Shown piece after piece: positions 1 to 12,673 of a stretch of 64,000 nt of DNA. Below the pieces are notes generated by a model, which did not search any database, was not told where the DNA came from, and was given only the letters and a program-made list of their open reading frames with translations. Source of the stretch: Membranipora membranacea (lineage: Eukaryota; Bryozoa; Gymnolaemata; Cheilostomatida; Membraniporidae); assembly GCA_914767715.1 (NCBI GenBank), contig OU612067.1, forward strand, positions 34,570,162 to 34,634,161, written 5' to 3'. A program made the translations under genes and the position numbers. Within the stretch, counting starts at the first letter, position 1; every line of letters begins with the position of its first letter.

Positions 1-1746
1 GTGCTCCAAACCATGAAGAAGCGCAGGTAAATACATCAATTATCAGTAAATGACATTCTCAAAATTTAACTGTGAATTTATATAATATAATGTAACTGAA
101 CTCAATTCCTGGAGTATGGAGCTAAACAGATTAAGTTCACATAACTTAATACCCAATGATGCCAAGTGAAGGATAAGGTCATAAGGTAGTTTATAAGTTT
201 TCAGTATATTCGGCAGAGTTGGCTCATGAGTGCAGATTAGGAAAATCTCTTCTTATTCTGAATATATATTGCTGTCTGTTAGGTTTGACAATGACTGGCA
301 ACGATGTGCTGGCATAGGAAGTGTTTTATGTAGCAACTAGTTTTCTAGGCATTAGTGCCTCTCATCAACCACTGGCAGCTGTAACTCAACGTGAAGCATA
401 TCTCTATCAAGGCATACTCATGTATGAAGCTGTACCATTCATCAGTGACTTTTATCTGCATATACGGTATTGTTGTACATAAAGAAGACCTCCGGATCAG
501 GATCAGATCAGCTTACTTAGAGAATGAACACAGCAATAATAATGTCCCTAATTTTCTACTCCCTAGTAAACCTTTGTATCTGAGAGGAATCTTTGAGCTC
601 ATATATACACAATGTGTAGCTCTTATACAGCGGCTTATGTTGGTCTTACTCTTACAGGTCGGATTCCAGTACTTTGGGGCTTACATTCAGGAGTTTGCGA
701 GTCTGAATCGTCCATTGTTTCAACACATGAATGATTACTTGGTGACTGAAACAAACACACACGATAGCAGTAAGAAGGGAGTGTGGGTGTTCAAACTGAA
801 CACGGAAGCAGGGGACGCAGTACTGCAGCCCCCACTTAGAGGTAGCCCACTCATATCTATCCTTTGTAAATTGTATCCATGTATATCAGCTTAGTACATT
901 ATATTTCAAGAAATTACAAAACAGGGTCGCTTATCAGAGCCAGTAATTCCCTAAATGTGGCTTTTCTCAACACAATCTTACTCTCTCAATCCTAGTTGGT
1001 GGTAGCTGTTCTACAACTGAGGCTGATTATTGTAAACGGTGGGTGAAAATGGGAGAATGCAAACCTGCGCCTACTGGTGGGCACCACTGTCAGTGTGATC
1101 ATGGCTCCGTCCCTGGGCTGAACAAGCGTACTTGTGTCTGTCCAGAAGGATACACGATGGTCAAACATCGAGAGAATGTATTCCTCCCTGATGCTCCGGA
1201 ATACACCTGCGAGAAATGTATGTATCTGTTTTATTTCACAGTCATATACTTACCTGACATACATTTTAAGTGTAATTAGGAGCCATTCTAGGAGTCACTT
1301 ATAGTCCTGAAATATAACCTCGAAACGTCATCAAAGGCAGCCCTATCACTGATAAAGTATTTCTTCATGAGCTTGAGTCATATCTCGGTTATAGAATTAG
1401 TTTGCAACTGTTTTCTAAGCGTTTCCATAAAGTGAAAAATTTCCTACTGTTAATTAACTACAGAGTTAGGATGCTTCCTCTTGTACTAGTACTAGTACTA
1501 GTGCCTCTAGTACTAGTGCCTCTTGTGCCTGATACTTTTTTTTGTTTCCTTGCAGCTGTCTTTTTGTCGTCATGTAAAGGGCCAGAATCGACGAACGCTT
1601 GTGACGCTCCCACCAATCTGGAATGTGATACGACAGAAGATCACTGTAAATGTAAACCCAATACATGGCTTAGTAACTTTAACCCTGGTGTGATTTGTTA
1701 CAATGAAGCTCAGCTGAGGGCCAGAGGAGAGTGGAATGGCCGATAA
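1..1746 (+). CDS. 3' part of a cysteine-rich (EGF-like) probably secreted protein, partial
   Basis: Four exons can be chained: 1-26 (partial), 658-841, 996-1217 and 1556-1746, ending in TAA. Each junction has GT/AG sites and the phases agree (0, 1, 1), which is the main support. Exon 658-841 encodes a non-cysteine stretch (VGFQYFGAYIQEF...KKGVWVFKLN). Exon 996-1217 has eight cysteines, including CQCDHG and CVCPEGY, which look like EGF-type loops. The last exon adds six more cysteines (CKGPE, CDAPTNLEC, HCKCKP). The start lies outside the window, so a signal peptide cannot be checked. I do not recognise the family; a pore-forming or adhesion protein with a C-terminal EGF-like tail is possible but unsupported. 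An AATAAA lies near 2,023. Confidence 0.55.
1488..1530. repeat. Short CTAGTA-rich repeat in an intron
   Basis: Repeats of 'ctagta' with interspersed 'gtgcctct' lie just upstream of the polypyrimidine tract and acceptor of the last exon of the cysteine-rich gene. Confidence 0.6.
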
Positions 1747-2733
1747 GCTGCAGATCGTGAGAGTAGAAGGGATCTCACATGACTATCTAAATGACACTAT
1801 ATGGACTATACACTTTGCTTTGTCTTCATATCAAATTGATGACAACATATTAGAAAAACTGAATTTAATACATACATATTTTTCTCAACTATTTAGTCAT
1901 AATAACATAAAAATATTATTATGTCACATATAGTATAATACATGTTTTTTTCCATCTCACACCTCTTTGTTTTTTGCTGTCTTGTCTTTTGGCGCTAAAT
2001 ACAATATTTCGTTAGAGATGCCAATAAAAGCTTATGCATCATAATAATTGCGTTTTGTGTCTAAAACAAGTCAGAAAATTAAAACTTAAATTAATTCCAG
2101 CTGACCGACACTGGATTTTTGTTGGATCATATAGTTATGCCAAAGTAATAGAAATAGTAACAACAGAATAAGTAATAAATATATTCACTCCTCAACTTCT
2201 TTTAGAAGATTCATTAACTTTTGATTCCTCGATAATTTTATGCAGCGAGTAACAGCTTGCTTTCTTGGATGCTAGATCTGATTTGTGTCACATTTCTTAT
2301 CAGAGAACGACAATCACTGTAGAGTCTACAAAAGTCCTGCCTCAGAATAAATAAACTCTTTTCTCTGTCTCAAGTATGTGAATAAGATTCATAACCATCC
2401 ATCAGCTCTCCACCAACCATATGTACATATATACACCGCAGACAAGACCCAGCATTGCACAGTACAGAAGACACGCTTTCACAAATATTTGAAATAGTTT
2501 TGAAATATTGAAATATTTTACTTTCTTTTCCAGATAGTCTTATATTGTGATACACAACATAATGTCCTGTAGAAATTAATAGTTTGATGAATATAAAATC
2601 AAATATAAAATAATATATATTATATTGATATAAGCAGTTCCCCGAGTCTTTGGTGAAAAGAGGAGGCTATTTTGATTATATAAATAATTTATTTGTTTCG
2701 CTGTATGGCTACTCAGATAGCAGCCGGATCATT
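1747..2733. other. Intergenic, convergent 3' ends
   Basis: AT-rich stretch between the convergent cysteine-rich gene (+) and sulfotransferase gene (-). It holds a likely AATAAA for the + gene near 2,023 and, on the minus strand, AATAAA at 2,693-2,688 for the sulfotransferase. I see nothing else supportable; the short open frames lack splice or family support. Confidence 0.5.
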
Positions 2734-5700
2734 TCAGATCCTCATGAATAGATATTTGTTGTCTGAGAGGAGATTAGCCAGTCTTTGATTGTAGGGAGAG
2801 TAGAAATCATCGAGAGCTCTAATCACAGAGTCACTAACTGTGTTCTTCAGACCTTTGTTGAGTACCACCTTTACATCTTCTCTTCTATCGAATTTCTCAA
2901 ATGGTAACTTGAAGTGTTTCATCACATCAGCAATTGTCTTTTCCTATCATAATTCATAAATATAAGATAAGTTATTTTACCGAAATTTACTAAACTTCTA
3001 CCTTAAGTTACCAGGAAGATCTAGCTGGAAGTTCCAGAGAATTGCATCATATGACACTTGATGCTACACCAAGAGACTATATACAGCTAAAACGTTAATT
3101 ATTAAGCCTATGGGTACTCCTTTTATCGATATTACCCAGACTTTTGTTGGAAAATCAAGTTCATTCGCTCAACAGTCTTAACTGATGCAACTGGCAAGGG
3201 AGTCGTCATGTTTTTTCCTTCAGATCTTCAATCGGTAGGTTCATGTGTTTGTGAGTCTATTGATTTGTTGTGCTATTTTTAGCAACATGCTGTGACAAAA
3301 TGTTTAATGAATTATGGAGTAAATTATAGTGGGTACTACCGTCAACTGTATCTGTATAATTATTACCTGTGACGCTCCATATTCCTCCATTGTTGTGACA
3401 ATTATCTGAGTTAGAGGTATAAACTTCACTGCTTCCTCTATATAGATCACATACAAGCTGTGCCTCAGTAAACTCTGCCAATAAAAATGTTGGAACTTAT
3501 CAAAGACAAACAAATCGATATTCGGTATATTATGTATGCAATTGCATCAGATTAGGAGCAATTATGTCCATCAAAAAGCATTCCAAGCATCCAGACTCAG
3601 ATCCGTCTCTCACCGTTGCTAGTTAAAGTTCTTAAGGGCCTTATCAGAACGATTCCGTGTCAAAATGCCATGGCCAAAATGCCATTGCCATAATGCCATT
3701 GTCATAATGCCATGCAGCCATAATGCCATAGGTGAAAACACCACTGCACAATATACCAATGCCAAAATACCAGTTGTACAAAACGCCAGTTGTGTCAAAA
3801 TACCAGTGGATATAAAGCCAGATGTGTCAAAATACCAGTGGATATAAAGCCAGATTGGACATAATACCATGCGGGACAACATACCATATCCCAAAATACC
3901 ATTGCCAAAATGCCAAAATATATAACCAAAGGAGATCAAGCCACATTGTATTTTTTTAGTCACATTACGGGTTGCTTGATCAGAGTAAGGGGTGGTTCAG
4001 TTGGTTAGAGCCATCTCCTTCACTGTTCAAGTCTCGAAGTTTCTTCGTTCAATTTCAATTATATCTGGGGTTTGTTGGGATCCACAAACTGAGAGCTAGT
4101 GACTTGTAATAAATATTTCCCAAGCATTCTTCAAATATCAACTAAAGGCATGTTTGTGAACCATCCGTCTGCTGTGTTGGTGGTGCAATGATTTTGTCTT
4201 GCCATGTTATATAAATAGCAAATGGTATGTGCAGCAAAAGAGAAAATGGGATCAGAGGATAGTGATACGTGTAGTGTAAGTAAGTGTAACTTACAAATTT
4301 ATTCAAAAATAAAACAAACCACATGTACAGACCGACCCTACCTGAGTACAAAATAATCTTTGCATTGTTGTAGCAGAGAAAATAGGCTCAAATAAAACTT
4401 AAGTTCTTCGATGAGGCATTACGCGTGCAGATGGTGAGTCTTGACGAGATGTATGCGCTGTGCACGCTGTCTACCGGCACCCTTGGGCTCTTTGGCAGCT
4501 TTTTGGAGGATTTAGCTCCCCACGAACTGACTTATTGTTGGTGACATCAACATTGATTTGAATCCAGAAAAAAATTTTGACAAAGCTTCAAAAAACTAAA
4601 GCAAGTTGAGTCGAACCGGAATTTGTGAAACCAAAATAATTATTTTATATTATCTATTACTATTATTAAATCCGAACATAAAAATGTGCACCTTAGATTT
4701 TAACATTTCAGATCAACAATTCCTTACGGATGAACACAACTAAAATAAATTAATGTGTTATTATAAGAAATTAACCAAGCTCATGCATTGATAATGCCAG
4801 CAACAAAATTAGTGCCAGAAAGCATCAACGTCCTACTATCAAGAAACCTTGGATGACTAAGCAGTTATTTACACTCACCAAAGAGGGTACTAAGCTTCAC
4901 AAAATAAGCAAAAAGCATTCAAAAACCATAGAGGAATGTTAAAAATCATTGTAACAAATTTGGCATTAGATGGGCGCAGTACAACTGACACAATCAATAT
5001 TATAATGGAACAACTTTGCGGCCATTTTATTGACGGAAGAATCACCCAGGGTTTAATTTTATATCTTTCAAAAGCTTTTGATGCAATAAATCACACCGTT
5101 CTAATAAGTAAACAGATATTTTTTCAGATATTATCCCCCTCATAGCGACTGTTAGAAAATTATCTTTTAAATAGAAAACAGTTTGTATTGGTAAGTGAAT
5201 TAAATCGGTTTGCTGCCTGTCATGATCGGTGCTCCCCAGGGTTCAGTTCTCGGCCAGCACTATTTATAATTTATAATGTTGACCTTTTGAATGTATCACC
5301 TGATCTAAATTGAAATTTTTTGCTGACAATACTAATAATTTTAGCACTGAACCTGAAATTACGAAGAGCAATTTACCTCTGATTAATGAATGGTGTATCA
5401 CCAACTGTCTTGTCATAAACTATGAGAATACCTTTTTGAGACCTCGAACAACTTTTTTAACCAGAAGATTAACAGCTCATATTCCGAAACTTTTTTAGAA
5501 GAAAGAGGAACAGCATAACTATCTATGAACATTTTAGAAGCCTGAAAAAGGATTAGATTTAACCCTGATGATGATACAAGCACTCGGTCCAGCCGTTGAG
5601 CAGAATCTAGTATTAGAGTTCTGGGGCAACGCAAGTGATAGCCAGATAGGACTCTGTGTGACATCAAGGGAATTTAACCAGGGGTCACAGTTCTCATATT

Positions 5701-8700
5701 TTTGAAAAACTAAAAATCATGCCATTACAAATGCTTTTTGAATATAAAGTTTAGAAACTTTTATTAATTTCATACTCAATTCAAAATATTTTCAATATGA
5801 TAACAAACCATGAATACAACGCTTGATCCAACAAACTTGAATTTATGAAAACCAGTAACAAGTGAAGAGAGAGGTCCTTGTTAAGAAATTGCATAGGCTT
5901 GTTCAAAAAGTTCATACCGGGGGTGTTGGTAGGGCCAGAGTGCAATCATGCTAGCCTTCATGACGCCGGTAGTAGCATCAGAAAAGACCAGTCAAAACCC
6001 TTCAAGCCAAGACATAAAGTTGGTCAAATTTAGAGAGTCAATTAACTTGCCATAACTGAACTGAACCACCCCCTACTCTGATCGAGCAATCCGCAGCTGC
6101 AATGTGACTAAAAAAAAGTACAACGTGGCTTGATCTCCTTTGGTTATATATTTTGGCATTTTGGCAATGGTATTTTGGGATATGGTATGTTGTCCCGCAT
6201 GGTATTATGTCCAATCTGGCTTTATATCCATTGGTATTTTGACACATCTGGCTTTATATCCACTGGTATTTTGACACAACTGGCGTTTTGTACAACTGGT
6301 ATTTTGGCATTGGTATATTGTGCAGTGGTGTATTCACCTATGGCATTATGGCTGCATGGCATTATGACAAAGGCATTATGGCAATGGCATTTTGTCCCAA
6401 TGGCATTTTGTCCCAATGGCATTTTGGCCGGGTACCTATCAGAACCAACTTACTCTCAGCCTATCAGATAAACTCAACCTGAGAAATCATGCCCTTAATA
6501 TGTCGGGCTCAGCCAATCAGTAACGGGTAGCCTCATCTCTGCAGCCTCATTTCCAGATTTTAAACATTCATTAGTATGACATATTTATGTTGTTATTAAG
6601 TTGTACTGTAAAAGCTTACACGTAAATCTCCATCATAGCCTTCTGTCTGGTAGATACAGCCTAACTCTCCATTATCATGTATACATGATTTTAACTCTTC
6701 TAATAATCCAAGCAGTAGATAATGAGTAAATTTACCACAGAACTGCTCGTGAGTGATTCCTGGAAATATCAGTTTTCCTTTGTGCCAATGAAAGAGATAT
6801 GAGATAGCCCTGAAAAGAAATATAACAGCATCAAATCAATACAAACAATCCAAGCACCGATATCTGCTGCCTAAAGACAGAGTATCAGCACGTCCCCGCC
6901 GTGCAAGCAGCAGTAACGCTACGATTCCTCATCACACTGCTCTTATTAGCAAAAGTCTGTTTGTATAGTACGGCAAATTGATATAATGATTTTTAATGAA
7001 TTTTATGATTAATTTTTATGACAACACCAAATTTTTATTATGTAAATCAGATCAATTATATACACTTTCAATGTATTCAGATTGATCAATAAAGTTATCA
7101 TCAATCAATCATACATCCCTGGGTTTTCGGGTAATTGGTAAAACCGTAAACTTGATATAAACCTAGTCAGGAAACCTCATAGAGCATTACCACTGAGGAA
7201 CTGAGGCATTTAATTTGGGTGATACAACAACAAACTGAATTGTGTTGAGGCAATGGTTTTATCAATGATTTGCTGTGCTGTTCTTATATTTTTTTACTAA
7301 CACATTCAAGTTCAATCGGATTCTGAGTTAGAAAATGCTACCACACCATCAAATTGTTAAGCCACACAAGATGAAGTGCCCTACTGCAGCTGTAGGCCTA
7401 TATGATGATGTCTCTGTAACAAACAGATCTATTCAGTTGGTGGTAGAATGACAGAGTAAATGGGAGGAAATATCCATGAGTAAGCAAATTAGTTTCATAT
7501 AACAAAAACATGTAAGAGGGTAACACTACTTTAATCGACCTGACCAGGTTTGCTGTACTTTGTAAATATAAAAACTATACTACGCTGTGTCATGCGAAGG
7601 TCACCTGACCTGTGAATGTATCATTGACTTACCTATCAGTAGGGTTCCTGAGGCTAATATGTAGCTTTGTTTCTGATGTAGCCATAAATCCTAAGTACTG
7701 CACACCACTGCTTACGATCATATGAGTTTTATTTTTATAGCTTTTCGAGCTTCCTAATAATGTACCTGTAAAAGAACTAAGGCTACTGAAAGCTTACCTT
7801 GACTGTACCATAATCTAGATCAGCTGATAATGATAGACATTCTCACTTCCATCAATGACAGCTGGTGGGGGCATCGCACAAGACAACACTCTGTGCAGGA
7901 ATCATTGGTACATCCAGGGCCCACAATATCTGTACGTACACAGCTATAATAACTTGTTATGTGTCATTTATCAGAGCTTTCCTCTGGAGAATTTCAGCCC
8001 TCACCGTGATATATTTGGCATATACACAGTAAAAATTCCACACAGCTACAGCAGTACTCAATCTCGATCTCAGAGATATCTTCTGATCCACATGCTGTGA
8101 GTACATTGTTTGTTGGAGCCTAAGGACGTGATAGATATCAGTAAATATGCTTGAGTACTACTATGTAGTCCGAGTTCTAATTATATACAACACTTATACA
8201 CATACTAGTAATTTACCACAAATAGCATTAGGGAAAATTGTAAAATGTATTATTACTAACAAACTAACAAGATCTGGCATTTCCACGACTGTTCACATTA
8301 ACACTCGGAAGCATAAAGGCCCTTTTTGGTAAAAAATTGATTATTGGATTTTTTTTTAAAGTTTTGTACAAATCTTACCTGGTCCGTAATGGAAGAGCTT
8401 GTCCGCTTTAGTGACTTTTACGTTGTTAGGGTCCATTTGGAAATTTCTTGTATAAGGAGACTCAGGAACCTCATACAAACTTTCAAAGTATTCCACAGGA
8501 CACAGCTCTGAGTTAGAATAGTAATCCTGTTATACAAATATTAAAATGACACTAATTATTTCTGGTGTAACAGATCAGATAAGTCCATTGGCCCGTAAGC
8601 CGTTAGTCCATCAGTTTATTGTATGCCATCTTTCTGACACAAACACTGAACGGCTCGATACCCGACGTCGCATGTAATTTCAGATTTGTTTGGATCAGGA

Positions 8701-9469
8701 CTGCAAATAAAGGAGGTCTACCATGTGCTTGCATGCAATATAAAGATTCCCCTCTGCCTCTTTCGAAAAGAGTAACCAGCAAGCTACCTGCAAGCCACCT
8801 GCGAGCTACCTAAGACCTAGTGTATAGATAGAACAAAATAGTATGAAAATTATTAAAATTATCGAATCCTCCAATATTGATGTAATGATGTAACAGCCTG
8901 CAGAGCACAATGTTGTCTATGAGGTAAGGCTAGTGATCAGTTTAAAATAGACTGGAGATACTAACCCCAGAATGAAATCCATGTGTTCCCCACTTATTTT
9001 TTAGTGCTGCATTTAGGAACCAGTTATGTGAGATATCTGTAGTTCCACACTTTCTCACTCCAATTAAATGGTAATTCTCAAAGCAGCGAAGATTAGCCTT
9101 CCCATCATCGATGTCAATAGTCGACAAATTTGGCTCACAATTACCCCCGTCTTTACATTTGGCCCAGCAGTGAGCTTTATAGTCTGTCAGATACTTTGGT
9201 TTAAGGCACATTGAAATGTCTCTGTAGATGACTATAAGTGGCTGTTGTCTTCTACTATCCTGACTGTTCACTTCAACATTTCCATTCGGAGGAGAAGTCT
9301 CAATATTTCTTAATTCTCTCTTGCCGTTGTTCCGCACTTCGCCAGGATTACTTATATAATCAGTCCGAAAGCAATTCTCTTGACGAAGAAATAAGATTCT
9401 GCTCAGTAGTACTAAGAGAAATAGAAATATACACAAATTATAGAGTTTGGTCTTATTGTGAGGCGACAT
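2734..9469 (-). CDS. Carbohydrate sulfotransferase, type II membrane protein (CHST15-like)
   Basis: Six exons on the minus strand: 9469-8966, 8526-8379, 7765-7633, 6809-6620, 3474-3367 and 2937-2734 (stop). Lengths sum to 1,287 bp, giving 428 aa, and all phases close. Residues about 9-28 form one hydrophobic signal anchor after a short basic N-terminus, as in Golgi sulfotransferases. The PAPS-binding loop is LIGVRKCGTTDI (near residues 135-146). The 3'-phosphate motif is LHISLRNPTDRAISYLF, encoded across exons 3 and 4. The segment SLLRHSLYVIYIEEAVKF and a C-terminus ending LANLLSDNKYLFMRI also fit the family. It should transfer sulfate from PAPS to a glycan in the Golgi lumen. The nearest family I recognise is CHST15-like GalNAc4S-6-sulfotransferase; the true substrate cannot be told. 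The exon 4 donor could be 2 bp earlier, but only 6620 keeps the frame. Intron 4 (3.1 kb) carries nested mobile elements. Confidence 0.85.
3661..3930. repeat. Degenerate 14-16-bp repeat cluster (left arm)
   Basis: Variants of 'caaaatgccattgc', 'cataatgccat' and 'caaaataccagt' follow each other about every 14-16 bp. They include a longer direct repeat 'gtgtcaaaataccagtgg' followed by 'atataaagccaga', present twice near 3,793-3,855. The same cluster is found inverted at 6,145-6,425. Confidence 0.7.
3988..4065 (+). repeat. tRNA-like relic (possible SINE head)
   Basis: The sequence 'GGTTCAGTTGGTTAGAGC' (about 3,994-4,011) closely resembles a tRNA D-arm/A-box. A weak B-box-like 'cgttcaattt' lies at 4,046-4,055. 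The acceptor stem and T-arm do not pair well, so this is not a working tRNA. It adjoins the inner end of the left inverted-repeat arm. Confidence 0.35.
4800..5480 (+). pseudogene. Decayed LINE-type reverse transcriptase fragment
   Basis: In broken frames one sees a linker-like stretch (PWMTKQLFTL, about 4,848-4,880), then RT-like blocks: LILYLSKAFDAINH (5,055-5,096), LLENYLLNRKQFVLV (about 5,148-5,190), GAPQGSVL (about 5,230) and an FADDT-box-like FADNTNNF (about 5,318). Several frameshifts and stops separate them, and the FADD box reads FADN. This is typical of a dead non-LTR retrotransposon. It lies between the arms of the inverted-repeat structure. Confidence 0.7.
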
Positions 9470-11344
9470 TTTTACTGTCTTGATCTCTGACTATGTCAGC
9501 CTAGACTATTGTAACATAAGTCTAAGATGTTAGAGTAACAACCAGCTTATAGATATAATCTCCCTGTATCTATCCAGGCCATCGGCTAAAATGCCCTAAA
9601 GTTATATAATGGAGCTGTGACTGTCATTGACAAAGAGTCTAAATGGTAATTAGCCACACACAGGGTAGTATTCACCTCAGTAAAAATCATCATAAAGTAA
9701 TAGTGTGAAGACAAACAGTGCAGCTCACTTGCCCCACCCATATTTTGCTCTCCTATTTTGCTCTCCTGAGGATGGCAAATGATCAAAAACATCTGATTTG
9801 TTGAAAATAAAATTAGAGTTTTCATGTAACAGAGCTGAGGAGTTCACCTATCAAAATCCTCTCTTCTGTACTGCAAATATTTACTGCCAACAAGGACGTC
9901 ATCAAAGACTATTATCGCGATATATATGGCTTTTTCAAACTAAATTGAAAATTGAATGCCTTATCATTGAACTATTTGATTAGTTTATGCTTTTACCATT
10001 ACAGGAGACATTTTAGTAAAACTTTATGTTGTTAGGCCTCCCATCTTTGAGTCATGAATTTGATTTTTTGCAATTTCTGACCCCTCATGCGATGCGACCT
10101 CAATCATGCATGAACTAAAACTTCCAAAGTATTCTACCATTTTGGTCTTTTACTGCACTTGCATCCTTAGTTTTACCAGCTTTCAGATCCTGGTTGTCAC
10201 AACTCAAACAAATAAAAACCCAAATTTTTAATTATTTTGGACAAAATATTCACACCAAAGATCAGAATTTCAGAAAGCTGTCATTCAAAGTTGTTGTGAG
10301 CATGATGAACAGCAGAAGATTATCTTGAGTTTGATCGAAGCAATTATCGATTATATATATACATGTATATATATATCCTTTTATTGTCAATCCACATTTA
10401 TCTTTGCAAATGTTAAATATTATGCAAATAATTAATTATGGCTTTACATCTTGAGATATTTTGATTTTTGTGGCTAAACTAGCTTTAATTGGTCCAAAAC
10501 ATGCAAATATCCCACTCAAAAAATCTCAATATATGCTAAACAACATGTTTTACACACCAGCTGCAATTAAACTAGGGAATATTTCCAAGGTATTGATTGC
10601 GTTTTATGATTAATTCAACAGGAGAGAAGTTGAAAGAGAAAAAAACTTTTCCCTCAATGCTAAGCTATCACCTAAAAAGGTGATCCTTTGTTGTACACAA
10701 TCTGCTTTGCAGGCAATACTGCATAAATTTTCATCAGGCTTTTGCATAACGTAATTTTCTGCATCATTTTGCCCATTGCTGCCTGCATGTTTTCAATGTA
10801 TTATAGTCAATATACAATGATACAAGTTAGAAACACATGGATTTAAAAAAATTGAGATATGAAATCAATCTTAGTCACACTACCGACTGTCTGATGCGTC
10901 TTAACATCAGTTTGTCTTGTACTCAGAGCTCGCCTAGTCAGGTTTAGTTTTATAATTGGCCTCTAATATGGCATCTGTTAACACCACAGATTATAGATAT
11001 AGAGCAGTAGGAGTCGTCTCTGGCTCAGTTCAGTGTCATCTCAGCCATCTCAGTTTGTCTTCAAAATAGTGATCTGAACATAATGTTTGAAAGTAATCTT
11101 TTCTTGTCTTACAGGGATAACTCCAAATAATGCGCCATGAACAGCAATGGAGTTTTAGTAATGGCCTCCAATATGACCGACAATGGAAAAAGGCTGGCAG
11201 GGACAAGAATAAAGCATGCCAGAACTTGCCCAACATGTACACATTCATTCTGGACTTTGTAGTTTTCTCCAATTGGTGTAGTTTAAAAGGTTAAGTGATT
11301 AAATGATTGAATAACAATGTTTTGGGTTTAGATTTCAAATGTTG

Positions 11345-11520
11345 GCCCTCGGGTTTGGGGTGATTAAAGTAAGGTTTTGGGGGCCTATAAATTAATATAT
11401 GAGGGTTGAAAATTGAGGTTTGTGGATCAAAATTTTGGGTTTGATACTCAAGATCTGCAGTTTGGAGATCATAATTTGGGCTTTAGGGGCCACAAATTGG
11501 GGTTTAGGGGGTTTAGTGTT
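11345..11520 (+). repeat. G/T-rich degenerate repeat with telomere-like words
   Basis: Loosely repeated words such as 'gggtttggggtg', 'ttttgggtttg', 'attggggtttag' and 'gggctttagggg' recur every 20-25 bp. The strand is strongly G+T rich. Words like TTTAGGGG resemble telomere repeats, but the spacing is too irregular for a true telomeric tract. Confidence 0.45.
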
Positions 11521-11746
11521 TACTTTAGTCGGATTAAAATTAGAACGGTTCCGAAAAAACTCTTCCTGGTAAATAATATCTGTTGTTTTGTGCCTTCCCA
11601 TACTATGTTATCGTATAGTCTGTTTGTATAGATCACTTTCTCTTCTAGAGGCATTGTAATGTTTGGTGAAACACTGAGTTCTGGTTTCTAATAATAAACT
11701 GGTAGATAAGTTTTAAGAGTATTATTCAAATAATATCACCACTCAC

Positions 11747-11877
11747 CTAACAGCAGGTCAAAGCTAAGAGCTGGATAATCGGTGTCACACACAGTGATGA
11801 AAGCGTCATCAAAATGAAAGTTAGAATCTACAATGTGTGCCTTGTATCCAGGTCTGTAATCTAAAATATCTACAAGT
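11747..11877 (-). CDS. Possible orphan exon of an unidentified gene
   Basis: A 131-bp open block on the minus strand is bounded by 'atctcag' (acceptor) and 'gtgagt' (consensus donor). It reads LVDILDYRPGYKAHIVDSNF followed by HFDDAFITVCDTDYPALSF. Sites and composition look like a real internal exon. I could not find partner exons within the window or name a family; it might be a pseudo-exon. Confidence 0.3.
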
Positions 11878-12673
11878 CTGAGATTATAAATAATTATTAT
11901 CAACAAGAAATAATAATAATAATAATAATCCTAATCTACGGGCAGAAAAAATATTGGTTGTATGTTATCTGCACACATGAGTATGATAAGTTTAACCATT
12001 TCGAAACATTTATATGGATTTAGTTAATGTGGTAAGAGTTAAGCCCTCTTCTTGTCACAGGAAAGGTAACTCAAGAGCGGAGTGGACACAGCTTCAATGA
12101 AGAGCCAGTACCAAACAGGTGCACCCTCCCTGGACCCTGTGCTCAGTGCACACAGCATGATATTATTGCAAACAGATTGACCTTGGAGCTAACACTAACT
12201 ATGATAAATATTAATTACAACCATTCCCTACTAGTTTGTATAAATACTCATAATTATAGGTAACACTCCCTAAGAGGTTTATTTGGTGATTTTTTTATTG
12301 TATCTCACCCTCTGCCAAGCCGTGATTTCTTGATCAAAACAATAAAACATGTTTAAATTGAATTTCACAGCGCTATTTCATTCGATGCAGTTTTATTATA
12401 ATACCATGTAAATGAATATTGTAAAGAGCCTTTGTTTTTGTAAAAAACAATTTATCTTCACGATGTAAAGCTTGTTATGATTACATTACACAAAAAGTAC
12501 AGCAATACAACACTATATAGAAAAGTAGCGGGTGAGTAAGTCATTCAATAAAATCTCGACTTGAGCAATGTGATTGACTCTACTGCAGGAAATCAATCTA
12601 TCGAGCTACCAGAGAGAGCATCCTTGAATAACTACAGTGAAGCAGTGATATGTGACACTCCTCTGCTTTGTGA

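Larger units (their letters stand above)
3661..6430. mobile_element. Element with ~350-bp inverted-repeat arms
   Basis: The segment at about 3,661-4,000 reappears as its reverse complement at about 6,050-6,430. The match runs through a block of short 'CAAAATGCCATTG'-type units, then a T-run, 'agtcacatt', 'gatcagagta' and 'ggtggttcagtt'. The arms enclose about 2.0 kb that includes decayed LINE sequence. I see no transposase and could not define terminal inverted ends or a target duplication, so this may be a foldback (MITE-like) element or two opposed copies of one repeat. It sits in intron 4 of the sulfotransferase gene. Confidence 0.7.
9470..12673. other. Long gene-poor stretch upstream of the sulfotransferase
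   Basis: Apart from one possible orphan exon (11,877-11,747, minus) I see no gene. It contains a duplicated 'ctcctattttg' near 9,749, an AT dinucleotide patch at about 10,350-10,378, a G/T-rich repeat at 11,345-11,520 and an (AAT)n run at about 11,909-11,930. Short open frames here show no domain and no coherent splicing. Confidence 0.4.

Noticed and set aside
996-1746. Naming the first gene as a perforin (MACPF) or other toxin-like family
   Set aside because: Only the C-terminal part is visible and no diagnostic motif is present.
3988-4065. Functional tRNA gene
   Set aside because: Only the D-arm is convincing; acceptor and T stems do not pair and the B-box is degenerate.
11036-11272. THAP-like open frame on the minus strand (…LCSDHYFEDK)
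   Set aside because: Only a short resemblance; the expected cysteines and spacing are missing and no exon structure supports it.
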